Part shown: one piece after another, positions 37,140-52,282 of the stretch
How the letters are laid out: each line of letters starts with the position of its first letter
How positions within the stretch are numbered: the first letter of the stretch is position 1
Position numbers and translations under genes: made by a program
The notes under the pieces: generated by a model
What the model saw: only the letters and a program-made list of their open reading frames with translations
Databases searched by the model: none
Told to the model about the DNA's origin: nothing
From: Amphibalanus amphitrite
Taxonomy: Eukaryota; Arthropoda; Thecostraca; Balanomorpha; Balanidae
Length of the DNA: 64,000 nt
Assembly (NCBI RefSeq): GCF_019059575.1
Contig: NW_024883451.1
Location: forward strand, 24,407 to 88,406
Reading direction: 5' to 3'

Positions 37140-38006
37140 CAAATGTTCCAATTGCCTAAAAAAGTATAGGCATGCAGTCAGTCGAGCCGAGCACTAGTTA
37201 CTAGCGCAAAGGCCGCAATTAGTAACAGTCCATGATGATGCGCATAAAAATCGTTTTCCTCGATCCACGAGCCCTCATTGATTGATAGATTAGAAAAATG
37301 ACAGAAGTCTGCATAAAGGTTATAATGCGGCGCAGCCCGGTGCGGTTGGCGCCTGCGAGTCGGTGCTTAGGCAACCCGCAGTGCAGCGCTGTTCGGCGGC
37401 GCAGTCTACCCAGTCCGTCTCAGGGATCGGGCGGTGAGCCGCCGCGCCGTCGCGACGGCACCGACGCACCGACGCGTCGGTGCTGTATGCTGTAGGATGG
37501 ACGGCAAGAAAGACTCGATGTTAGTGTATAGCAACACTTAAAAGGATATGGCTAGCAATCGAGTCCTCATGAGGCTTGCATAATGCAATGGAAGAGCAAG
37601 AGAGGCAGGAACACGGCTGCCTATAGGTGTATAAGCGTATGAAGTAAAGGGAGAGCAAGGAGTGCACACTGGTCGGAAACGCCCTCACGAGAGGCCACAG
37701 GCGATTCCGGAGTTTCGGATTATTTTTTATATAGATCGATTTAAAATTGATCAAATTATTATAATTAGGCCAAAAAAAAAAACTAATCCGGGTGACCAAA
37801 AATAGCTGTAATCAGCCCCCGAAGATGGGGTATCCCAGAACTCGGAAACTAACGCGGAGCAAGAGGTTTCTTGAGCCGGATATTCAGAGTCTTATTGCTG
37901 ATAGACACCAAATTGAAATCCCACATATTATGCATCAAAATGTTCGTTATGAAGTTGCCGACTGGTCAGTGCAAAATTTTTGGCATACTTTTTCCCTAAC
38001 TAAGAT
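37140..38006. other. No gene seen
   Basis: Between the mariner element and the large hAT-like element. A GC-rich patch at 37320-37490 contains short frames without recognisable domains. Confidence 0.4.
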
Positions 38007-38014
38007 GTACTATA

Positions 38015-41000
38015 CATAGGCGTAGGAACAGGGGGGGGGGGCCAGGTGGGCAAGTGCCCACCCACTTTTCGAGGTGGGGGGCCAACCATGTGTTTTGGCC
38101 CACCCACTTTTTACTCGAGGCCCCTCGTCTCGATTTGAGAGGACGTCGTCACCTTCCAGAATAAACAAACTCAGTAAAAATAAGTTTGTCGAATCCCCAC
38201 GCACGGACTCCAAGGGACCGTGATGGATCCAAGGAGGCCCTCTGTTCATACTTGTCCCTGAGACTGATGGCCTGAGAGGCCCTAGTGGATCTGAGGAGGC
38301 CCCAATATCCACACTGGTCTGGGGAGGCCCCTGACACTGGCGGTCTGGGAGGCCCCTCCATTCACACTAGTCAGAATAGGCCCCTGACACTGGCGGTCTA
38401 GCCGAGGCCCTCTACCCTCACTAGTCAGAGGAGGCCCCTCTATCCTCACTAGTCAGAAGAGGCCCCTGAGGCTGATGGTCTGGGAGGCCTATCCATCTAT
38501 ACTGTAGTCAGAGGAGGCCCCTGAGACTGATGACCTGAGAGGCCCTTATAATCACACCAGGCAGAAAAGGCCCATGAGACTGATGGATTGAGAGGCCCTT
38601 CTATTCATACTGGCCACAGGAGACCCCCAAAACTTTCGGTCTGGGAGGTCCCTCAATCCGGCACCAGTCAGAAGAGTCCCCTGAGACTGATGGCCTGGGA
38701 AGCCCTTATATGTATTCACACTAGGCAGAGGAGGCCCCTGAGACTGATGGTATGAGAGGCCCTCATATTCACACCAGTCAGAAGAGGCCCCCGAGGCTGA
38801 TGGCTGTGAGGCCCTTCTGTTCATATAACTGGCCACTGGAGGCCCCTGAAACCGGTGGCTTGGGAGGGCCCTCTATCCACACTAGTCAGAAGAGGTGCCT
38901 GAGACCGATGGTCTGAGAGGCTCTTATATTCATACTGGCCACAAGAGGCCCCTGAGACTGATAGTCAGAGAGGTCCACTCCTAATGAATCTGAGGTTCCC
39001 CTCTATCCACATTTACACTTTTTTAGGGAGGCCCCGAGACTGATGGTCTGAGAGGCCCTTTTATTTATGCTGTCCACAGGAGCCCCCTGAGATTAATGGT
39101 CTGAGAGACTCTTCTATTTATACTAACCAGAGGAGGCCCTTAGGATTGATGGTCTAACAGGCCCTTCTATTTATACTAGCCAGAGGAGGCCCATGAGACT
39201 GATGGTCTGAGAGGCCCTTCTATTCAAACTAGGCAGATGAGGCCCCTGAGAATGATAGTCCGAAGAGCCATGCGGCGGCAACTGGCCGTGGCCATATTTC
39301 GGCTCGGTAGGGCCCCACAGAGCTCATGAGAGCACCTCAAGGGCTCCTAAGTAGACACGCTTATCCCCATAAGGGTGCTGTTAGCACCGGCGGCTGCAGG
39401 CTGGGCCGCCCGGACCTCCGAGCGGGCCATGTGGCGGCCGGCCGACCACGTGGCGCTCGGGGCTATGCCGGCACTGAGCTGGCTCATTGTAAGCGGCCCC
39501 GTGATTGGTAGTGTGGGCTCCTGCCCTCGGGGCACCGGCGAGGTGACCTCGGGTCGGCGCACGGGGCTCGAGGGGAGTTCGCTCTGGATGCTCGGCGGGG
39601 AAGTGTTCGCTGTGTGGGTGGAAGTGGTGCTCTGGCTGTGGTGTGGTGGTGGTGCACAATACAGCAAGTGAAAATATCTTAACCGGTGTGGAGAGGAGCT
39701 GGACCAGTGGAAAAGGGGACGGGACAGTGAACAGCAGCGAGTCTTCATAGCGTGCGAGTAGCCGATCATTTCCTTTCATCCGGGACTCATAACACGGCCT
39801 CTTCCAGGGTGTGTGAGGGAGGCGGCCACAGTGTCTCGCCATCGAGTCACTGAGCTTAAACTCGTTCCCCGGGTCTTGCCATCGAGGCTCGGGTGCGGGG
39901 TCTCCGCTCAGACAGGGGTGCGACCAGTCGGCTCCGGCTAACCTTGCCATCGAGGCGCCGGAGTATCGGTTGATCTGTCCGATTACAGTGGTCTCGCCAT
40001 CGAGAGGCTGGAATCGGGCAGCGGCTGGCGTCTTCCTCACCATCCTGATCTACCCATCGCTCTCCTACAGTCCTTGTCTATCATCCGGCTAAATAAGTGT
40101 CGTTAGCGTGTGAAATACCAGAGGACACGTGGCGACAGGTGCCACGCCGGCTTCTGAAGGCTTCTTGTAGGCATCTAAGGGCCCTTTCCGGCCTCTAACG
40201 GTTCCACCCGCCTGTGATGGCTCCACACCAGTGTTTATGAGCGCCACACAGCGGCGCCTTTGAGGGTCATACTAGTGTCTCTTAGGGCCCTATATCGGTG
40301 GCTCTGGGGCTCCACACCGGCGCCTCTGTGGGTCACCACACCTGTGCATCTCAAGGCTCTATAGGTACATCTGAAGGACCCACACCGACACCTCTGAGGG
40401 CCCCACACCAGTATCTCGGAGCTCTGAAGGCCCCACACCGGTGACTCTGAGGACTCACCGGCTCCTGAGAGCACCATCTTGATGTCTAACGGCTCCACAA
40501 GGCCACTGAAGGCACCACACAAGCTCTCACTGAGCTCTAATATCCATGTACCGGCCTCTGAGGGATTTAAGCCAGCGCATTCATAGCTCCACACCAGCAA
40601 TTGTAAGGGCTTCACACTGAAGTATCTGAGGGTTCCACACCGGTGTCTCTAAGGGCCACACACCGGCATCTCTGAGGGCCCCATACCGGCGTCTCCGAGG
40701 GTCCACATCTGGCGGGCACCCATCAGCGACTGAAGGTCCCACACTGTCGACTCCGAGAGCCCCATCTGCGTCTGGGAGCACCATGCCGAATCTAAGAACC
40801 ACAGCGGCTCCTCCGTACGAAAGATGGGCGTCTGCATGCCAAAGGGGAGCGGTTCTGAAACAGTAGGGCACTAGCAATAGAGGGGCGCCTATGAAGCCCA
40901 TGGGGCGCCTCAATGCGAAAGAGGGGCGCCTCTGAGGCGTACATATATGGACGTCCACATGCAATAGAGGTCTGCAGACTGCAATTGATCAATGCCATGG

Positions 41001-42686
41001 GGGTGCATTCATAAGAAACAGGGGCGCCGGCATGGCAAAGAGAGGCGCCTTCAAGTGTCCATAAAAGAGAGACGCCTATGGTAAGTGCACATTGTATGCG
41101 ACAACGGGGCGACTGTGGGACATATAGGAATGTCTCTGATGACTATATATAGGGCGCTTATATGCCAAAGAGGGCGCCTATGAAGCTAATGGGGGCACCT
41201 GGGAAACGAGGAAGACATTTGTGTAAGGGTTTTCAGGGGTCATGCGCCGTTTGCGGCAAATAGATTCTTAAAAAAATCGGAGGGGGAATAAGTTTTAAAA
41301 ATGGTGCGGACTTTCCGCACTGTTCGCTTAACCCGCGCGGGGCTGGGGGGGGGATAAATTTTAGCCCCCCTCGCGAATTTTTGCAATATCTCAAAAAACG
41401 GCGGCGCGCAGCGCCGCCAAGCTTTCAGTACCTTTTCTTACATCAATTTGACACGTTTCCTGAAAATTTGAGCGAAATCCGTCGGGAAATTTTTGAGAAA
41501 TTCACGTTTTAGTGACGTCATGTTCGCCATTTTCGCCTCAAAAACGGCAACATTTCAAACGCCGCTAACATCTTCAGTTTTAAAGGAATCAAGACGTAAC
41601 AAAAAAGGTTATACGTAATTTTACTTTGTCTATCAAATGGCTATCTCGGTTTTTTGAAATTTTTGGATTTTGGCCCAAATAAAAAAAACTGACTTTTTTG
41701 GGAAAATAATTATTAAATCCAAAATTTTGAGTGTATCGAAAAAACCGGAATATATGTCAGAGAAGTGGTCTATGTGCACCTACATACCAATTTTTAGAAG
41801 AATCGGTTCAAAAATGTGGGAGTTATTCAAGATTTTATGACGTCACGACACACAAAAATTTTGAAAAATGATTTTTTTTTTGAAGTTCTAGAGCTCGTAC
41901 GGAAACAAAAATAGCACCATTCGATTCGCCGTGACAAACTGCATCAGATAGACACCTTTTTAGGCCTTAACAACCAACTTCAAAATTTGACCTCACTTGA
42001 CTTGACCTTGACCTGACCTCGACCTGAAATTCATCCGGAGGTGGTCCATATCACTTATTGAGTGTGCCTATTGAATTCTATGAGTAAAATGACCCATAAA
42101 ACATGTGTCGCACATGCCCTTTTCTATAGTTTGTTTTTTGGTGACCTGACCTGACCTGACCTTGACCTTGACCTCTGAATGATATTGTATGCAACGAATA
42201 TTGTCTTGGTAGCCTAAGAACACGTTTTGGGCAATCAGTCTCAGTCGATGACTCCATTCTTCGGCAACTACGGTGCAAGGCCGATACTGTAGAAACTTGC
42301 AATTTGTATCCTTGACCTGACCTTGACCTTGACCTCAAACTTGAAATTAAGTACATGTTTTTAGTTGTTCGTGATGAGATCTTTCGATTGGCGTTTGATT
42401 TTTCCAAATCGGACCATTAGTTCGGGAGATAACAGGGGGGATAAAATTTACCCCCCCCCCCCCAGGCCCGCGCGTTCGGCTGGAGACCCCAGCCCCGCGC
42501 GGGTTAAGCGGTTACGCCCCTGGGTACATCTGCCCGATCTCAGAAGCTAGATTTGGAGGTCATACTTGAAAGCAGCCAGCAGGACGAGGCAAAAGTTGGA
42601 GGCCCCTGAAAATTGGAGGCCCCCTGGAAAAGGAGGCCCCTTGACAGGGTGGCCCACCCACTTTTCATGACGTTCCTACGCCCGTG
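38015..42686. mobile_element. Large hAT-like composite element (4.7 kb) with 8-bp target duplication
   Basis: The left end CATAGGCGTAGGAAC and the inverted right end CACGGGCGTAGGAAC are flanked by GTACTATA at 38007-38014 and 42687-42694. The interior holds a degenerate repeat of about 50-bp units (38200-39260; GAGACTGATGGTCTGAGAGG phrase) and a GC-rich stretch without a known domain (39300-40090). A second degenerate repeat follows (40150-40760; CTCTGAGGGCCCCACACCGG phrase), then a TTAA element (41328-42507). No transposase is seen, so it is non-autonomous or decayed. Confidence 0.8.
41328..42507. mobile_element. TTAA-flanked non-autonomous element, 1180 bp, nested in the hAT-like element
   Basis: Perfect inverted ends starting TTAACCCGCGCGGGGCTGGG, with TTAA at both sides. 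Length and internal order match the 22380-23557 copy (GACGTCATGTTCGCC phrase, AAAAACCGGAATATATG phrase, then runs of TGACCTGACCTTGACC). Subterminal G-run/C-run pairs lie at about 41341-41369 and 42436-42464. No ORF of note. Confidence 0.9.
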
Positions 42687-42734
42687 GTACTATAGCTTTT
42701 TTATGAAGGCCCTCCTACAGTGATTCTGGAATAT

Positions 42735-46525
<3,791 letters not shown>

Positions 46526-46639
46526 TACACTGAAAACATTTTTACACCTGTCCCGAGTGTAAACCCGCGGAACAGGTGTCGTTGATCAGGTTCCATTTTT
46601 AAGCATCTGAACAGGTGTCAACTAACCCTTCATCAAGGC

Positions 46640-46880
46640 GTCATCGAACACCTGCATCAGGTATCAACACCCAATGTTTACACGCGCATCGAGTATCAAC
46701 GCTCGATGTTTACACCCGCATTAAGTATTAACACCCACTGTTTACACCCCCATCGAGTATCAACGCCCACTGCTTACACCCCCATCGAGTATCAACGCCC
46801 ACTGTTTACACCCGCATCGAGTATCAACACCTACTGTCTACACCGGCATCGAATTTAAGCACCTACTGTCTACACCTGCG
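46640..46880. repeat. 32-bp subterminal tandem repeat, about seven copies
   Basis: Units resemble TGTTTACACCCGCATCGAGT plus ATCAACACCCAC; starts lie at 46675, 46707, 46739, 46771, 46803, 46835 and 46867. It sits 110 bp inside the left end of the 6.2-kb element. Subterminal repeats are often transposase-binding sites in TIR elements, which is an inference here. Confidence 0.8.
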
Positions 46881-47004
46881 TTGTGGGTTACACCTGCGCT
46901 TAAACACCTCTCCCGCGGGTACTTTCCAACACCCGTCCCACGGCTCCCCGCGTAATGAGTGTAACTGCACACCCTTGAGAAAACAACTGTTTTTGGCGAA
47001 CGAC

Positions 47005-47010
47005 TTTATT
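47005..47010 (-). other. Candidate poly(A) signal for the gene in the 6.2-kb element
   Basis: AATAAA on the minus strand, about 310 nt past the stop codon at 47319. Confidence 0.4.
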
Positions 47011-47318
47011 AAAAAAAAACAACACGACACAAACCGAAATGACAGCATATCTGTTGTCATTTCGTGTCAACAGAAGTGTGAACAGAAGTGTGTCAACAGA
47101 AGTGTGCGTTCTGCCGCAACCGCAGAGCCACCCCTCAGCTACCCAGGATGGCTGACCTGCCAGAGGCGAGAGTCGACATGAGACGACCTTTCAACACACG
47201 ACTATCTCGGCCCACTGACAGTGAAGAAGTTCCGCAAGACGGAAAAAGGTAAGTCTTACCCGACTCAGTCGGGCCTCAGATGGACAGTCAGGCGACACGA
47301 ATCTACTGAGCTTGACGC

Positions 47319-47620
47319 TTACTGAGTGATACGCTCCAGGCCTTTCGGGGGCTTCAGCACGTCTGTTTGGAGAACCATAACGGTTGCCAGGTATGCGGAG
47401 CACCGCGTGCTTTTCTTGGTCGGCTTTTGAGCGAACACCGAGAACGCAGCACCCCATGTGAGGAACTGGTCGATCTTGTTCAGTATCTCAAAATCAGCTA
47501 CCTTCTCTCCCTCGACCCAGAGGGCATCACGCCATATAACCATTGGACCTCCGGCCGTCGGTGCCGCGTAAAGAGCGTCTTCCTCGCGAAGTTCGATGAG
47601 GAGATGCTCCAGCGCAGCTT
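47319..47620 (-). CDS. Terminal exon of the spliced gene in the 6.2-kb TIR element
   Basis: The acceptor TGTGTGTTTTAG precedes an exon that supplies the last two bases of a split codon, 99 further codons and a stop. The peptide begins EAALEHLLIELREEDALYAA. It contains WVEGEKVADF and later a helical stretch around FLTWGAAFSVFAQKP, and ends PKGLERITQ. The arrangement (a valine/isoleucine-E-G strand, then a hydrophobic helix, then a basic stretch) resembles the C-terminal part of the large family of transposon-derived proteins that fish databases label sterile alpha motif domain-containing protein 3-like. That resemblance is from memory and weak in identity. Function is unknown. The reading phase agrees with the two exons upstream. 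Confidence 0.6.
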
Positions 47621-48126
47621 CTAAAACACACAGACACACATAGACACGCATGTCAGTTACCAATGCAACACTGTCATGCCGTAAAATACAAACTGCACAC
47701 ACAATAGCTCGTTTTTTTTTCAAAAGACAATCCGACGTTTCGTTTATATTTTTCATTATCCTACCACAAACTAAAAACTGGTAAGAACATTATCATGCAA
47801 TGAGGGAGCCAAAGCGCCACCAACCACCATCCAATCTTTATAGATACCCCAAATATGGCTAACGTAGATCCGTTAATAAACTTTGTCCGATTGTCTTTCC
47901 AGTGGGCTCTGACTGCGTTAATAGGTGCGGGAGAAAAAGGGGAAATGGACAAACGACCATGTAGGTACCTCTTGGGCAAGTCTTTGTATAAGCCTAGAGT
48001 CAAACTTCAAATTTGAAGTACGGCGATGGAAGAGGAAAGTAGCCGAACTAGAAGAACACTGGCACTAAAATGCACTTTTGACTCGAGATCCACGAAATTG
48101 TTAACCGTAAATTCACAATAACGTAC

Positions 48127-48244
48127 CATTCGTTTCACAGACTTGGAACTTTGTGAGCACCTTGGAAAGGTTCTCACGCGCCCTCTCCAGCCCATTCTCC
48201 TTGGTCGATCCACCGCCCCTGATTCGGGCAAGCTCCGCCCAGAT
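48127..48244 (-). CDS. Internal exon of the spliced gene in the 6.2-kb TIR element
   Basis: 118 nt between a TTTGTTGCAG acceptor and an AATG/GTACGT donor. It encodes IWAELARIRGGGSTKENGLE and a further charged helix ending in CETN plus one base. The phase (0 in, 1 out) joins exactly to the exons on both sides. The surrounding introns are 519 and 506 nt. The segment around the junction with the preceding exon (PALFQEME then IWAELARI) has the pattern W/Y-PALF...(E)F/L..I that is typical of the sterile alpha motif domain-containing protein 3-like family. Confidence 0.65.
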
Positions 48245-48763
48245 CTGCAACAAATAAATACGTCTTTATTATATGACATGGAAATAAAATCTAGAGTTAC
48301 CAATGAAATAAGTCGACACCATCTAAGAAACGAGGAAGTGAAAATAGCAAACGTTTATGGGTAGCCCGTGGATAACTATCAATTAGCATGCTACATACTT
48401 TGTTTCATTATATGACTTTGATTCATTATCAACTTTGATACTCGCAGAATAAAACTTGTCATTCTTTACAGTAGAACTTTTTGACGGAACAAAACTTCCA
48501 AGTTCGGAAAAAAATAGAAAGGGATCACTTTTCTGACACTGGACTCAACTCCGACTCGACTCATTTGAGTTAGAGTCGAGTCAAATTTGACGACTCATGG
48601 GTGGGTGGAGCAAAACCCTGGTAGGAAGTTTCACTCCCAACATCTAAGAGATGATAAAACCATAAATTTCATGAACACTACAAAACAAAGCGTGGCACGA
48701 TGTAGCATAAGCACAACCACTACCAAGTGAGCGAGAATGAGAGCGAGAGGGCGAGAGACATAC

Positions 48764-48877
48764 CTCCATTTCCTGAAAGAGGGCAGGGTAGAGCTTCTTC
48801 AGCTTGGGTACGGATAGCCTCTTCGTCACCACCAGGATCCTTCTGTCCGCAAACGTCTTCGACATCGCTTCATCAAG
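48764..48877 (-). CDS. Internal exon of the spliced gene in the 6.2-kb TIR element
   Basis: 114 nt (38 codons, phase 0 at both ends) between the acceptor TTTTTACTCCCACAG and the donor GGAG/GTATGT. The peptide starts LDEAMSKTFADRRILVVTKR and ends KKLYPALFQEME. The sequence M-x-x-TF-A-x-RR followed about 20 residues later by Y-PALF is the most family-like part of the gene; the same order of motifs occurs in fish sterile alpha motif domain-containing protein 3-like proteins. A frame immediately upstream (to a DRK/GTAAGC donor at about 48932) could be the preceding exon, but its best protein-like frame meets a stop first, so either the copy is damaged there or the true upstream exon lies further away. 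Confidence 0.65.
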
Positions 48878-49336
48878 CTGTGGGAGTAAAAAGACCCATT
48901 TCACCAATATAAACCAGTGATCGCCAGCTTACCTTTCTGTCACAGGAAAACGCTTTGCAAGAATGCACGAAGTAGTTTTGTGACAGCCTTTGTGGATTGC
49001 AGGAGATGGATGCGGACTGGGAGGGTATCGTCAGAAAACAAGTTTGTGATTTCAAAATCAAAGTTAACTGTTCGGTACCACTGGATCTTGGTTTTGGAAT
49101 AATTATTTTATTAGTGGCGTGTTTGTGTTTTGCTATTTTGATAGAAAGACGCAATTTCGGCCAAAATGTAGGCCATTTCAGCACTGTAGGGTACATACTA
49201 GGTGTCGTTCCATATCCAACATACGGTAGACATAGAATACCTCCGACAGCTGCATTTGTTTCACCACAATGATTGAGACGACGATAAATTTATAAGGATC
49301 GAGGAGACAGATAGACAGTTCGAGGAGACAGTGCGG

Positions 49337-50090
49337 TTAACCCTATTCCTGGCGGGGGGGGGGGGGGCTGAGAAGCCCCCCCCCCAGGTTTTTGTGTGCC
49401 ATGGCCAAACGCCTGGAGATATCGAGTTGAAACTTGATTTTCTTATGGAACCATTGCGCACATGATGGATATTTGTTTTTTTCTAATTCGTTGACAATTT
49501 TTTAGATAAAGCCAATTTCCGACGTCATGTTGCTCGATTTTTAGACGAAATCCGGCATTTGTTTGAGAGTCTCTCAAAGTCACATTTAGAAATGGAATTG
49601 CAAACGAAAAATAGCGTAAATGTAGAATTGCTAGCCCTACAACATGGCTACCTCCGATTTTTTACTTTTTTATTTTGTCCCCCCCCCCCAAAAAAAGAAG
49701 AAAATGCCAATAAAATCCAAAAATTTCAGGAATCGGAATATATGTTATACACCTCTATTTTGTCAAACATCAAATTTCAAATCGATAGCTCTATATCTGA
49801 TCCCCAAATGACCCGTTTTAATCTCCAAAATCATACTAAAATATGACGTCAGATTTTCAAATGCAATTTTGGGGACTTCTAGGGGTCGAATGGAAAAATA
49901 AATGGCACCAGTGGATTTCTGAGCAAAAACTGGTGAAGAAAGACACCTGTTTTGTCCAGATTGTTTTTTTTTTTGTATTTTCCAACATTTTCGAAATTAA
50001 GTGGCCGAAATCCGAGGAGAAACTTAGTTTAGGGGGTAGGTGGGTTTATTTCCCCCCCCAACCTAAAAAGTCTGGCAACGCCTATGTATC
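49337..50090. mobile_element. Damaged TTAA-family element inside the 6.2-kb element
   Basis: Starts TTAACCCTATTCCTGGCGGG, with a G-run/C-run pair at 49354-49385. It continues with the family phrases (GGAGATATCGAG, GACGTCATGTTGC, TCGGAATATATG). The matching right end is missing. The segment instead finishes near TCTGGCAACGCCTATG, which resembles the end of the possible element at 18628-20250. Probably a truncated or recombined copy. Confidence 0.5.
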
Positions 50091-50746
50091 TTATGTTCCA
50101 ATCTTCCAGAAAGAACTACCATGGCCTACCAGTTTAGGAGAAAACTCCATCTGATGCTTCAAAAAAAGACCTTAGCTAAGGTCCTATCTTCAACACGGAG
50201 CGACCGTTAGTGTGACGTCACCTCATTTAGTCATTCTGATTTAGATGGGCTTGTTCGTGGAAAATCAATTAAAACTTGGTCTGAGCTTTGCTGTGGTGCC
50301 TACAGATTAAAAAGAATCAGCTTTATGACAGTAATGTGGCCTGGGGAAGGGAGAATTTTAGGCTGTGACTCACATATTTGAAAGTTTGTGTTTGGAATAT
50401 GGGAAGCCTGAGATGTTTAATGAAAAATAAATGCCAGAACCATGTTCCTGGGCATCCAATCTATAAAGTCGGGCACAATTTAACTGGTTTTAATAACATT
50501 TTAAAAGGTGGGAGGGTCCCTTTAACCAAGATGCCTATGACAAGCCCCCCCCCCACTTTGCATCAAAATATTGATTTGTCATCCAGGACCTTGGATGCAT
50601 AAAAAATGACCATTTGCTCCCAGTGCCAGACAGCCAATTGAAAGTTGGCTGTCTGGATTTTGGCTGTGTCTGTGGGTGTTCCTGATTTTGCAATCAGGTA
50701 CCCGAAGCCCTCAAACTCAAGCTTCTTACAGATATAGATTGTTACT

Positions 50747-50922
50747 CACTAGCGGATCCAGGGGGCAACGGGCCAAAATCCAGCAGTGGCGGGGCCAAAG
50801 TGGGATTTGACCCCTCCCTTTGCAAACCGAACCCAATGCTTTAGGTATATTGCTACATGTATAAGGCCCCTACTTTGGCCCGTTTTGGCCCCTCCCTTAG
50901 TCACTAGCTAGATCCGCCAATG
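50747..50922. mobile_element. Short hAT-like MITE (176 bp) with 8-bp target duplication
   Basis: The left end CACTAGCGGATCCAGG and the inverted right end CATTGGCGGATC are flanked by TTGTTACT at 50739-50746 and 50923-50930. Related in its ends to the 20668-22291 element. Confidence 0.85.
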
Positions 50923-51114
50923 TTGTTACTGGATATATTTCTTTGGCTCACCTAAACTCCTCATTAGGTACCCCACCAAATTACTTTAGCTGCTTTAGAT
51001 GAGAAGGGAGTACGTACCTAATTTAGATTAACTTAGTAGGATTTTAGGTAAACAATGAGTAATAACTAATAAACCTGCTCTAGGTCAGGACACCTGCTCT
51101 ACGACCTGCTGGTT

Positions 51115-51391
51115 CAGGGGCGTAGGAACTTGCTTTCAGCTGTGGGGGCAAAATTCGGTCTGCTAGTGCGCCAGTGATGAGAAAAGGTGTCCTACCTGCC
51201 CAAAAGGCTCCTTCATTAGACGGAAATGTGCTTTACTGAACGTAGGGACGCTGGCTCGCATCGCAAGGTGCAATGCCATGCCATTTTTGTCTCGAAATGC
51301 ATCTTTTTACCGTGAAGTTATGGGGGCAATGCCCCACGGCTCTGCGGTTGGGGGGGGCCACGTGCCCCCCCCTGTGGCTCCTACGCCCCTG
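51115..51391. mobile_element. Short hAT-like MITE (277 bp) with 8-bp target duplication
   Basis: The ends CAGGGGCGTAGGAAC and CAGGGGCGTAGGAGC (right end reverse-complemented) are flanked by TGCTGGTT at 51107-51114 and 51392-51399. The ends match the 4.7-kb element at 38015-42686. Confidence 0.9.
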
Positions 51392-52181
51392 TGCTGGTTG
51401 CTGAGATCCTGACAAGGCACGACTCGACAAGAACGAGAGGGCACAAGTGGAAGTTCAAGAAACGCAGGGTGCGGACACTCGTTCAGTGGAACATGCTGAG
51501 TGTGTGAGTAGTCAACAACTGGATCACACTCCCAGACTGAGACCATGTGTGTGCCGAAACCCTCAACCAGTTCAAGGCCCGACTAGACCGCCACTGGAAG
51601 ACGGTCATGTACAACACTCCCTATCCCTTAGAGCCACACTAGTCCAACCAGCTAAGAGCTCGGTGAGAATAGGTCCACCAGGCCAAGTGGCCTTTGTTAT
51701 CCCGATAACCATCCTGAATGCAGAAAATTATACATTCAAACAAGAAATGCACCCCCAACAATTCTCCGCCCTTGAAGGTAGGTATGAACATTCTGCACGT
51801 CTCACCTCAAATAATCCAAATCCATGTACTGATAAATTGAAATCTAAAATCCAATCCATACGTAGGCACATGAATTGGATTCAGTCAATTATAACCATTA
51901 AAATGGCTATTTAACTATTTCCTTCTGTGCTTTATCATCCCTCATTGTCATTCACAACCATGAGGCATCACATTATCAATGGTGCACACAAAGCATTTGT
52001 GATGCGGAACTCTAGGATAGGCACATTAAACCATGCATTATGCAAATATTGTAATTATAAAATAGCAAGGAAAAGAACGGAGTAACATAGGAAATAAAAT
52101 GGATAATTCACCAGTTATCATTATGACAGCGCCACATATGCCGACAGAAGCAGACAGCAGGACGTCTTGCTGCGTTTCTAC

Positions 52182-52282
52182 CTTCCTCCACATCCTTATT
52201 CGCCTTCCGTAACTGCAAATGGCCAAATGCTTATTGTAAAGATGTATGCCTATCACCTTACCTCAGCCCTCTTCGAATCCAT
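52182..52282 (-). CDS. Candidate first two coding exons of the gene in the 6.2-kb TIR element
   Basis: ATG at 52282 opens a short exon (52282-52262, MDSKRAE) that ends at GAG/GTAAGG. A second short exon (52212-52182, LRKANKDVEE plus one base) lies between the acceptor CATTTGCAG and GAAG/GTAGAA. Joined, they read as a charged, coiled-coil-like N-terminus. The upstream AAGATGGCG motif (about 52334) is typical of promoter-proximal YY1-like sites. No exon was found linking this to the exons at 48.8 kb, and insertions occupy much of the space between, so the 5' end is tentative. Confidence 0.35.

Noticed and set aside
39381..40043. 220-codon minus-strand frame inside the 4.7-kb element
   Set aside because: It has no recognisable domain, a repeated TCGATGGC.AGA phrase and proline/histidine-rich low complexity. 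Not supported as a gene.
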